NCBI GenBank assembly: GCA_016866575.1
Contig: VGMA01000092.1
Span: 1-5,777, forward strand
Direction: 5' to 3'
DNA length: 5,777 nt
Source: Chlamydiota bacterium
Lineage (GTDB): Bacteria > Chlamydiota > Chlamydiia > Chlamydiales > VGMA01
Part shown: positions 1 to 5,433 of the stretch, piece after piece
How positions within the stretch are numbered: the first letter of the stretch is position 1
How the letters are laid out: every line of letters begins with the position of its first letter
The notes under the pieces: generated by a model
The model's input: the letters and a program-made list of their open reading frames with translations, nothing else
Told to the model about the DNA's origin: nothing
The model's database searches: none
Position numbers and translations under genes: made by a program

Positions 1-1377
1 AATTCCGCCCGCAACAAATCCAAACCTGCACCCTTCATTTAGAGCAGAAATGACTGTTCCTTCAGCTATTTCAATGGCAGTTTTTTTCTTTCCTGAAACA
101 AAGGGAAATTCATTTCCTTCTTTAGCTAAACTTTCAGTAGATCCAAATCCGCTATAGATCTCGACGACTCTTTCGTACTCTGGAGCAAAAGAGCTAAAAT
201 CTGAGCTTACTCCTTTTAAAGAGCTCAAGATTGGAATTGAAATCATTTCTTTAGGGGCATGAGTTTTGTAGATCTTTTTAAGAGTGTTCCACTTTGTCTC
301 TTTTTTTCTTAAGATTGGGCGGTTGTCTTTAGCAAAGATGAATTGACGAATCCCTTCATCAGATGCATCTGAAAACCACTGCATACCTACCATGGTGACA
401 AAGCGATCTTCTTCGTTGAACTCTGTAGTGCATGTGTTGATGAGCTTCCATATATCAGAAGGTGTATGCTCTTCATCTTCAGGAGAGCTTGTTGCATAAA
501 ATTGGAGGGATTTATCGTCGCGATAATGTCTTAGCAGCGATTCAACTTGTTCTGTTGAATTGAATCGCACCGCATCATCATGCAAGCTTCCCCAAAAAAG
601 CATTTGCGATTCATCGGTTGTACACATGATCGGGGTCGACTTGAATAATTCGCCGGTCTTTAAGTTTTTAAGCTTTAATATGTAAAGCCCAGGCTCGTTG
701 AAATAGATATTTGGCAGGGCAATAAAGCCTGTCTCAGGACAAAATAGTGTCCATTTAAGTGTTTCTCTTAATTGCTCATAATAGAGCTCAATAAGAGTTC
801 CTTCTTCAACTCTGCCAGTAAGGTTGCCATAGCGGTCCTCAAAACGTACAATGATGTCGAATCGGTGATTTTTAGGCACCAAAGAAGGGGTTACCATCAC
901 GATCTTTTCAAGCTGATTTCCTTTGATATCGATCATGAATGCTTCGTGATCTTTGTAGTCTCCCTTTCCTTTTGGATCAATATGGATAGGAAAGCTTCTT
1001 CTTCTTTCTAGAAAGGTTTGTGCTCTTGTTCCTTGAGTTGATCTTTTGTCTTCTTGAGGCGATCCCACACAGATGGTAAATGTTTCACCAGCCTCGATCG
1101 CTTCGTTTAAACAAAACTCAAACTGATCTGCTTGATCGTCGCAAACTGAACCGTGGACAACTTTTTTTGAGGGGAGTTCTATCCAAATTCCATTGCTTTT
1201 TGCTTTAGGGCCGGTTTCTGGAATTTGCCAATCACTCTCTTCACCTCTTGAGCAAAGATCAAATTTCACGAGTGTTTTTGCTGGAAGTGGTGTAGCTGTA
1301 GTGTAAGAAAATCGCCAAGTATTGACTTGTCCTGCCAGTGCTACTGCTGGTTCGGATAACAAAATAGAACGACGCAT
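1..1377 (-). CDS. DUF3604-like (PHP-related) protein, 3' end outside the window
   Basis: Reading the minus strand from the ATG at 1375-1377 gives 459 codons without a stop up to the window edge, so the C-terminus is missing. A GGAG ribosome-binding site lies about 7 nt before the ATG. There is no signal peptide or membrane segment, so the product is probably cytoplasmic. Residues about 1-250 look like the beta-rich N-terminal part of DUF3604 proteins. From about 258 the pattern follows their PHP-like domain: FWGSLHDD (261-268) sits where GDLHxHT is usual, FYATSS (293-298) where a TDH motif is usual, then FVTMVGMQWF (326-335), VVEIYSGFGSTE (404-415) and RFGFVAGGI at the edge. Of the usual metal-ligand motifs only His265 clearly remains in the first, so hydrolase activity is doubtful. 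By position and type it may correspond to C. trachomatis CT425. The family call is by recalled motif pattern; the biochemical role is unknown. Confidence 0.8.
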   Translation of the reverse strand, partial: MRRSILLSEPAVALAGQVNTWRFSYTTATPLPAKTLVKFDLCSRGEESDWQIPETGPKAKSNGIWIELPSKKVVHGSVCDDQADQFEFCLNEAIEAGETFTICVGSPQEDKRSTQGTRAQTFLERRRSFPIHIDPKGKGDYKDHEAFMIDIKGNQLEKIVMVTPSLVPKNHRFDIIVRFEDRYGNLTGRVEEGTLIELYYEQLRETLKWTLFCPETGFIALPNIYFNEPGLYILKLKNLKTGELFKSTPIMCTTDESQMLFWGSLHDDAVRFNSTEQVESLLRHYRDDKSLQFYATSSPEDEEHTPSDIWKLINTCTTEFNEEDRFVTMVGMQWFSDASDEGIRQFIFAKDNRPILRKKETKWNTLKKIYKTHAPKEMISIPILSSLKGVSSDFSSFAPEYERVVEIYSGFGSTESLAKEGNEFPFVSGKKKTAIEIAEGTVISALNEGCRFGFVAGGI

Positions 1378-1401
1378 AAGGCTCCTGCTTAATCTCCAAG
1401 G

Positions 1402-1430
1402 ATCATAACCAAAATGTGATTAAATTACCA
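1402..1430 (-). promoter_or_regulatory. possible sigma-70-type promoter for the DUF3604-like gene
   Basis: On the minus strand a TATGAT -10-like box (1402-1407, five of six matches to TATAAT) lies 17 nt downstream of TGGTAA (1425-1430, only three of six matches to TTGACA). It ends 24 nt before the ATG at 1377, a suitable distance for a short leader holding the GGAG site. The -35 match is weak, and AT-rich sequence gives such hits by chance. Confidence 0.3.
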
Positions 1431-1452
1431 CGAACGTATCTTAGTAAAATTT

Positions 1453-1470
1453 TCGAAAAGAAATTTTCGA
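1453..1470 (-). terminator. weak hairpin after the CNNM/CorC gene
   Basis: TCGAAAA and TTTTCGA form a perfect 7-bp inverted repeat around a 4-nt loop, 14 nt beyond the stop codon of the CNNM gene. On the minus strand it is followed by AAATTTTAC, only a short T-run. The stem is mostly A-T, so as an intrinsic terminator it would be weak. The position between two genes fits a terminator, but chance in AT-rich DNA is possible. Confidence 0.3.
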
Positions 1471-1483
1471 TCTAGAGCTAAGT

Positions 1484-2770
1484 CTAGTCTTCGTCATGGG
1501 AATGATTTGTCGGTATGATTTTGACTTTGTGGATGAGTCTTTTGCCGGTTGAGAGAACTTTGATGTCAAAATGGTCTGTGTGGATAATTGCTCCAACAGT
1601 AGGAAATCTGTTGATTTGGTTGAGGATGAAGCCTCCTACTGTCTCATATTCAGGGTCAGGAGGAATGGATATTCCAGTCTCTGCTTCGAGATCAATGATG
1701 TTCATTCTAGCATCTACTATCCAAGAATGATCTGGAGCTTTGCTATAGAGCTGCTCTTCGTTGATATCGTGTTCATCAGAGATGTTGCCTACAATTTCTT
1801 CTAAGATGTCCTCAATAGTGACAATGCCTTCTGTACAGCCATATTCATTTACGATCACAATGATGTGGATCTGCAGCTGTTTCATTTCTTGAAGCAGATC
1901 AGATATTTTTTTGCCTTCAGGTGCGTAAACGATAGGTTTTGCGAGAGTTTTAAGTGTAGTGGTATGAATGACTTCTGGATTTTTTTCCATATGCTCAAGC
2001 AAAAACGCCAACACGTCTTTATACAAAAGAACGCCTGTGATCATATCGATAGATTCGCTATAGATGGGAATTCTGCTAAAGCCCTCAGATATGAATTCAG
2101 GAGCGGCTTCTTTGATAGACATCTCTTCAGGAAAGCCTACGATATTGATTTTAGGGACCATGATTTCTCTAGCAACCCGATCTTGAAAGTTAGCGATCGA
2201 TTTGATGAGTTTTTTATCTTGTGGATCGATAAGATCTTTGATATCAGACTCTTCTAATATTTCAAGCAGGCGATGTTTGATCATGGTAAAGCTGTCATCA
2301 GATTCTGCTGCTTCTTCTTGTTTGAATGAAATTTTATGTTCAATCCAAAGCATAAGCCAGGTGAAAGGGAAAAGCAGCGTTAAGACAATACTCGCAAGGG
2401 GATTGAAGATTTTTAAAATGGCATACTCGATTCTTGTGCCTAGTGCATGCATGGCGAAATAGCATAGAAAAGGGGCTGAAATGAGTAAGGTGTTCAGTAG
2501 TACATCTTCATTCGGAATCACTAAAGTCAAAGAGACTGTGTATCCGGTAAATGTGAAAAAAATTGTTCTATGGATAAAGGCAAGTAAAACATTTTCGCTA
2601 TCTTGAAGAACCTGTTTTTCTATCCAAGACAATATGCTGTAATACCAAGGATGCCTTTTGAGCTCTTGATGAAGCTCGCTTGTCCTCATTTGGTCTATAG
2701 CAATCTTTAAAGCAAAGAGCGCAGTCGAGAAAAGAAAAAATAAAAAAGGAAGAAGTAGCGTATTAGACAT
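1484..2770 (-). CDS. tlyC: CNNM/CorC-type membrane protein with paired CBS domains (TlyC/hemolysin-like)
   Basis: This 428-residue inner-membrane protein belongs to the CNNM/CorC family, whose members export or sense Mg2+ and other divalent cations; the old 'hemolysin' name is historical. Hydrophobic segments lie at about 3-23, 61-85, 91-110 and 123-143. A cytosolic CBS pair follows at about 200-260 (REIMVP 201-206, SRIPIY 232-237, GVLLYKDVL 246-254) and 275-330 (EGIVTIEDILEEIVG 314-328). A CorC_HlyC domain occupies about 345-418 (YETVGGFIL 375-383). The order and length are complete for the family, and the tail is His/Asp-rich. It starts 5 nt after the ybeY stop. The only purine-rich run is too far upstream to be a normal ribosome-binding site, which suggests translational coupling to ybeY. 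The pairing resembles ybeY-ybeX in E. coli and CT422-CT423 in C. trachomatis. The transported ion cannot be read from sequence. Confidence 0.93.
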   Translation of the reverse strand: MSNTLLLPFLFFLFSTALFALKIAIDQMRTSELHQELKRHPWYYSILSWIEKQVLQDSENVLLAFIHRTIFFTFTGYTVSLTLVIPNEDVLLNTLLISAPFLCYFAMHALGTRIEYAILKIFNPLASIVLTLLFPFTWLMLWIEHKISFKQEEAAESDDSFTMIKHRLLEILEESDIKDLIDPQDKKLIKSIANFQDRVAREIMVPKINIVGFPEEMSIKEAAPEFISEGFSRIPIYSESIDMITGVLLYKDVLAFLLEHMEKNPEVIHTTTLKTLAKPIVYAPEGKKISDLLQEMKQLQIHIIVIVNEYGCTEGIVTIEDILEEIVGNISDEHDINEEQLYSKAPDHSWIVDARMNIIDLEAETGISIPPDPEYETVGGFILNQINRFPTVGAIIHTDHFDIKVLSTGKRLIHKVKIIPTNHSHDED

Positions 2771-2775
2771 ATTTT

Positions 2776-3276
2776 CTATGTATAAGTTGCTGCTCCATTT
2801 GTCAAAATCTTTTTTTCTTTCTTCAAAAGATCTAGACAGATGCGTTCTTGTTCTCTCATGACTTTTTCATCTTCTGGCTCGATATCATCGTAGCCGATGA
2901 GATGCAAAAGGCAATGAACAATATATAGCGTAAGTTCCTCGTAAGGGCTCGAAGGGTTGTAGGCGATACCTGTTTTAGGGCATATGAATGCTTCTCCTAG
3001 AATGGAAGGGCTTGTTTGAGGCTCTGGTCCATCGATAGGAAAGGTGATACAATCTGTAACACTAGGGTCAGAAAAGTATTCTTCGTGAAGAGTGCATATC
3101 GTCTTTGTATCAACGAAGTGGAGAACCACTTCGTCTGTCTTGACATGATAATGGGTGAGGACGGTTGTAACCACACCCTTTACTTCTTCATGCGAAAAAG
3201 ATAAATCGTTCTGTTCATCAAAAATGATGACATTACTGGGCGGCAGTTTTGGGCAAGCCTGTGACTTTGTTCCCAT
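2776..3276 (-). CDS. ybeY: endoribonuclease YbeY (rRNA maturation factor)
   Basis: YbeY is a small metal-dependent endoribonuclease needed for 16S rRNA 3' maturation and ribosome quality control. The 166-residue product has the family landmarks: TDCITFP (74-80), ILGEAFIC (92-99) and the zinc site HCLLHLIGYDD (121-131). The site keeps the first two histidines (H121, H125) but has Asp131 where E. coli YbeY has the third histidine. From memory, some other lineages such as Bacteroidetes also have Asp there, so this need not mean loss of activity. Family similarity begins at about residue 15 (NVIIFDE). The first 14 residues are encoded inside the upstream small basic protein gene, giving a 44-nt overlap in another frame. 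No later ATG, GTG or TTG precedes the conserved part, so the ATG at 3276, with AAAGG upstream, is the best start. The next gene, a CNNM transporter, begins 5 nt after its stop. Confidence 0.93.
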   Translation of the reverse strand: MGTKSQACPKLPPSNVIIFDEQNDLSFSHEEVKGVVTTVLTHYHVKTDEVVLHFVDTKTICTLHEEYFSDPSVTDCITFPIDGPEPQTSPSILGEAFICPKTGIAYNPSSPYEELTLYIVHCLLHLIGYDDIEPEDEKVMREQERICLDLLKKEKKILTNGAATYT

Positions 3277-3382
3277 TAAAGCGACCTTTACTTTTGAGTT
3301 GTTTTACTCTTTCAAAGCGTTTTAGAACGTTTCTTTTCTGTGTTCCTTTATTTGGTTTTCCGAAACTAGGATGTTGTGACAT
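3233..3382 (-). CDS. Chlamydia/Verrucomicrobium-type small basic protein (49 aa)
   Basis: This 49-residue gene begins at the ATG at 3380-3382 and stops at TAA 3233-3235. It begins MSQHPSFGKP, has the block RNVLKRFER (17-25) and ends with VTGLPKT (40-46). I recognise this pattern as the short basic protein family shared by Chlamydiae and Verrucomicrobia (recalled as TIGR04137). It has 13 Lys/Arg and one acidic residue and no hydrophobic segment, so an RNA- or ribosome-binding role is likely but not proven. The start is only 4 nt after the stop of the 56-residue gene, with AGG about 8 nt upstream. Its last 44 nt overlap the start of ybeY in a different frame. The position may match C. trachomatis CT421.2. 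The family call is strong; the function is inferred from charge and neighbours. Confidence 0.88.
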   Translation of the reverse strand: MSQHPSFGKPNKGTQKRNVLKRFERVKQLKSKGRFNGNKVTGLPKTAAQ

Positions 3383-3386
3383 GGGA

Positions 3387-3557
3387 TTAACCTACCTTGG
3401 GGACAAAGATGTTCATGTTACTTGGTGCCACGTTTGGGTGTGGACGATACCCTTCAGGAAGCGCATCTTTTTTTGGGCCTGTAAGAGCTGGAATACGATA
3501 GTGGCGCTTTCTTGGGCTTTTCATTCTTCGTTCTGCTTGCTTGCTGATTCGTGTCAT
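3387..3557 (-). CDS. 56-residue highly basic protein, function unknown
   Basis: A short gene starts at the ATG at 3555-3557 behind a strong AAGGAG site 5 nt upstream and stops at TAA 3387-3389. The product has 13 Lys/Arg and 3 acidic residues. Its N-terminal half is a basic stretch (ISKQAERRMKSPRKRHYR, 4-21), followed by TGPKKDALPEGYRPH (26-40) and a C-terminal IFVPKVG (50-56). There is no hydrophobic segment or Cys/His metal site. It resembles an RNA-binding or ribosome-associated peptide, perhaps largely disordered until bound. It is first in a packed run with the small basic protein, ybeY and the CNNM gene. By position it may correspond to C. trachomatis CT421.1, but I recall no functional assignment. 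Reality as a gene is supported by the ribosome-binding site, the 4-nt spacing to the next gene and the composition. Confidence 0.82.
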   Translation of the reverse strand: MTRISKQAERRMKSPRKRHYRIPALTGPKKDALPEGYRPHPNVAPSNMNIFVPKVG

Positions 3558-3584
3558 AGCTTCTCCTTAAAAAATACCAAGGCA

Positions 3585-3613
3585 ATTGTAAGGTTTTCTT
3601 CAATAGGAAGCAA
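3585..3613 (-). promoter_or_regulatory. possible promoter for the small basic protein-ybeY-CNNM run
   Basis: On the minus strand, TTGCTT (3608-3613) and TACAAT (3585-3590, five of six matches to TATAAT) are separated by 17 nt. The -10 box ends 27 nt before the ATG at 3557. The -35 box lies in the last codons of the upstream holC-like gene. The spacing is ideal but the -35 half is weak. The 42-nt gap is the only break between the two packed gene groups, which supports a new start here. Confidence 0.4.
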
Positions 3614-4004
3614 TAGGAATTAGAGACTTTTTATAAGTCTGGAAGCGAAATTCGCTAATTCGCTGTTTTTCAAGGGAACTTTTGTCATCAAATTCGTAAA
3701 TTTTGCTAAAATTTAAGTTCAAAAGGGGAGAAGAGGTTAAATTTAAACAGCAATAAGCTTGATTTGGATTGGTGTCTGACTTCGTGATTGAGATAAAACT
3801 ATCCGTTTCTTCAATCCCATGGGGCAAAAAACCATCTGTTGGGTTCTTCCAAAGGAAATCATCTAAAAAGCGAGCAGCCTCAATTGTGTCGGTTTTGATT
3901 AAAAGCTTTTGCCGATTTTCGAAATGGGTTTGGCACAATTCGAGTATTTTTTTTAATTTCTCGCTATTGGTTTTGACTTGGATAAAGAATACTCTATTTG
4001 TCAC
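3600..4004 (-). CDS. holC: DNA polymerase III chi subunit (HolC-like)
   Basis: HolC (chi) is a clamp-loader accessory subunit that in E. coli links the polymerase III holoenzyme to single-strand-binding protein through the SSB tail. The product aligns by eye with E. coli chi: RFLDDFLWKNPTDGFLPHG (45-63) matches the RLDEALW...FVPH core, followed by a CCLNL strand (85-89), IYEFDD (102-107) and the terminal helix EFRFQTYKK (118-126). I chose the GTG at 4002-4004, giving 134 residues that begin TNRVFFIQV after Met, as expected for the first strand of chi. A TTG at 4067 would add 21 Ser-rich residues and overlap the previous gene by 74 nt. The GTG start overlaps the DUF502 stop by 11 nt, and no strong ribosome-binding site is visible, so coupling to the upstream gene is likely. 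No HolD (psi) gene is present here. The family assignment rests on motif pattern only. Confidence 0.82.
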   Translation of the reverse strand: MTNRVFFIQVKTNSEKLKKILELCQTHFENRQKLLIKTDTIEAARFLDDFLWKNPTDGFLPHGIEETDSFISITKSDTNPNQAYCCLNLTSSPLLNLNFSKIYEFDDKSSLEKQRISEFRFQTYKKSLIPIASY

Positions 4005-4650
4005 GGCCGCTAAGTCCCGGTGGCTGGTAAATTCCGCAAGAAATGATGAACTTGAGGACCTCTTCAAGATTCACATCGAGATTTTCCAAAAGAGAGTCTT
4101 CTAAGAGCAATAAAAACCCGGAAAAAGGATGAGGTGCAGTTGGTAAAAAACAAGTTTTTAGTCTTTTCTCTGGGCTAGCTCCCGGTACTTGAGCTGACTC
4201 TGGCGCATCGCCAGGGACAAGTCCTACCATTTTTGCTCCATCAAAAGGAAAGGGAGCGATCACGATTTTTTCGAAAAACTTTTGTCTATCTGCAAATACG
4301 GCAGTAACGATGTCGTGGATCACTTTAAAAATCGTTTTAAAAAGAGGTATTCTTAGAAATAAGTGGTTGATTTTTTTAACGATCCAGTGAAAAAAGAGTT
4401 TTTGGCCCATGAAGCCAAGTAAAAGAACAATCACAAACAAAGTTGCAAGTACTAAAATTTTGCTCAAAAAAATGAAAAGCTGCTTATGATCGCCAACTTC
4501 AAAAGGGAGAAATTGGTTGATAAATTCCAAAAACATTTCCATGTAGCCGAGAAAAGGGGTCGTCAAAACATCGAGAAGAAACAAAAAAACGGCCATGGTG
4601 ATAGTTACAGGAAGCAAAACAATGAGTCCTGTGAAGAAGTATTTTTTCAT
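3994..4650 (-). CDS. DUF502 family membrane protein, second copy of a tandem pair
   Basis: The product has 218 residues with two membrane segments (about 5-28 and 61-82) and a C-terminal soluble domain of DUF502 type. It starts MKKYFFTG, has the amphipathic RIPLFKTIFKVIHD region (100-113), FEKIVIAPFP (126-135), the loop FLPTAPHPFSGFLL (168-181) and a final helix ending FIISCG (201-206). The usual family loop is close to PTTPNPTSG, so the A, H and F are departures. DUF502 function is not established; a membrane-bound structural or transport role has been suggested for the family without firm proof. The ATG overlaps the stop of the preceding DUF502 gene as ATGA, with AAAGGGG about 7 nt upstream. 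Its own end overlaps the holC start. With its neighbour it is probably an old duplication, since the two share layout and motifs but are clearly diverged. Confidence 0.9.
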   Translation of the reverse strand: MKKYFFTGLIVLLPVTITMAVFLFLLDVLTTPFLGYMEMFLEFINQFLPFEVGDHKQLFIFLSKILVLATLFVIVLLLGFMGQKLFFHWIVKKINHLFLRIPLFKTIFKVIHDIVTAVFADRQKFFEKIVIAPFPFDGAKMVGLVPGDAPESAQVPGASPEKRLKTCFLPTAPHPFSGFLLLLEDSLLENLDVNLEEVLKFIISCGIYQPPGLSGRDK

Positions 4651-5297
4651 TGTTGAGCCCCTTTGTCATCCATTTTTGCGATCAATCCACAAGAGACGAT
4701 ATATTTAATGGCAGTTTCAACGCTCATGTCAATTTTGCGAACATGCTCTCTTTGGTACATAAGTAAAAATCCTGTAGTAGGATTCGGCGTAGTCGGTATA
4801 AAGACGCTAAGTAAGTCTTGATTTGTGGCCTCGCAAGCAGATAGAGGAGCTTGGTTGGTTAAAAAGCCGAGGACATAGATCCCTTTTCCGGGAAACGGGA
4901 CTACAACCACTTGTTTGAAGGACGGCTTTTCATCACTAAAGATGTTGTGGATCACCTCTTTTGAGGTTTTGTAAATCGAATTAGCAACAGGCACTTTATG
5001 CATGAGTAAATCGACTTTTTGGATAATCCAATCGATAAAGAATTTTTTCGCTAAAAAACCGACAAGCCAAATAAAGAAAAAGATCGCGAGCAAAATAAGA
5101 AGTTCGCTTCCATATTTGAGCGTCTTTTCAGGGCTTAAAAACAAAAAGCCGCGATTGATGATTTCATACTTGGTAAGCAAACTGCTAACCAAATTGATAA
5201 ACGGCCGAGTGAGAAAATTGACGATGAACCCTATCACGACAATTGTCAAGACAAGAGGTGTTAGGATAATAATGCCGGTAATAGCGTGCTTTTTCAT
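4647..5297 (-). CDS. DUF502 family membrane protein, first copy of a tandem pair
   Basis: The product has 216 residues when begun at the ATG at 5295-5297 (MKKHAITG), which matches the MKKYFFTG start of the paralogue next door. Membrane segments lie at about 5-29 and 62-84. KVPVANSIYK (101-110), VVVVPFPGKG (130-139), the near-consensus loop FIPTTPNPTTGFLL (156-169) and MSVETAIKYIVSCG (181-194) follow. An in-frame ATG at 5381 would add 28 residues, but it lies inside a hairpin and has no family support. The chosen start has only a weak AAAAAG just before it. It is the first gene after the gap behind RNase R and overlaps the second DUF502 gene by four bases. Family membership is clear; the role is unknown. 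Two side-by-side copies could form a hetero-oligomer, which is inference. Confidence 0.9.
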   Translation of the reverse strand: MKKHAITGIIILTPLVLTIVVIGFIVNFLTRPFINLVSSLLTKYEIINRGFLFLSPEKTLKYGSELLILLAIFFFIWLVGFLAKKFFIDWIIQKVDLLMHKVPVANSIYKTSKEVIHNIFSDEKPSFKQVVVVPFPGKGIYVLGFLTNQAPLSACEATNQDLLSVFIPTTPNPTTGFLLMYQREHVRKIDMSVETAIKYIVSCGLIAKMDDKGAQQ

Positions 5298-5433
5298 TCT
5301 TTTTAGTGTAGCAACTTGAAGATTATTTCGCCTCAATAAGAATAGAAAACTACATAGTGCACTTCTTTTAACAAAGTACACTTATGTTTAGTGATTGATT
5401 AGGAACGTCTACAATCTATTGTAAATAAAAAAT
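5298..5433 (-). other. 136-nt intergenic region between RNase R and the DUF502 pair
   Basis: This AT-rich gap contains a 9-bp hairpin described separately and a small inverted repeat, ACAAT and ATTGT around CT (5411-5422). I see no coding sequence with a plausible start, no tRNA-like fold and no convincing -35/-10 pair. A promoter for the DUF502-holC group may lie here, but it cannot be pinpointed by eye. Confidence 0.5.
5356..5382 (-). terminator. hairpin after the RNase R gene, possible terminator or operator
   Basis: On the minus strand AGTGTACTT and AAGTGCACT pair over 9 bp (one G-U) around a 9-nt loop, beginning 51 nt beyond the RNase R stop. The downstream sequence is ATGTAGTTTTC, so the T-run is short and displaced by about 5 nt. 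This is a poor fit to a classic intrinsic terminator. One arm contains the perfect palindrome AGTGCACT and the other the near copy AGTGTACT, so a protein-binding site is an alternative. Confidence 0.4.

Noticed and set aside
772..1011. 79-codon plus-strand open frame
   Set aside because: It lies antisense to the continuous 459-codon DUF3604-like frame and shows no recognisable domain.
1865..2257. 130-codon plus-strand open frame
   Set aside because: It lies fully inside the CNNM/CorC gene on the opposite strand and has no family resemblance; the minus frame has clear CBS motifs.
3558..3599. Terminator candidate: CAATTG palindrome followed by six T's on the minus strand after holC
   Set aside because: The stem is only 3 bp at either position before mismatches, so no stable hairpin forms. 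The stretch is better explained as a leader with a -10 box.
3249..3623. 124-codon plus-strand open frame across the small-gene region
   Set aside because: It is antisense to the two small basic genes, which have good ribosome-binding sites and, in one case, a recognised family. Its Cys/Phe/Trp-rich translation is typical of an antisense frame.
3645..3655. GCGAA-A-TTCGC palindrome
   Set aside because: It is within the holC coding sequence, has a one-base loop and cannot fold usefully; likely a codon coincidence.
3769..4104. 111-codon plus-strand open frame
   Set aside because: It is antisense to the holC-like gene and the end of the DUF502 gene, with no family match.
5298..5381. 28-residue N-terminal extension of the first DUF502 protein
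   Set aside because: The extension begins inside the hairpin and lacks family similarity; the downstream ATG matches the paralogue's start.
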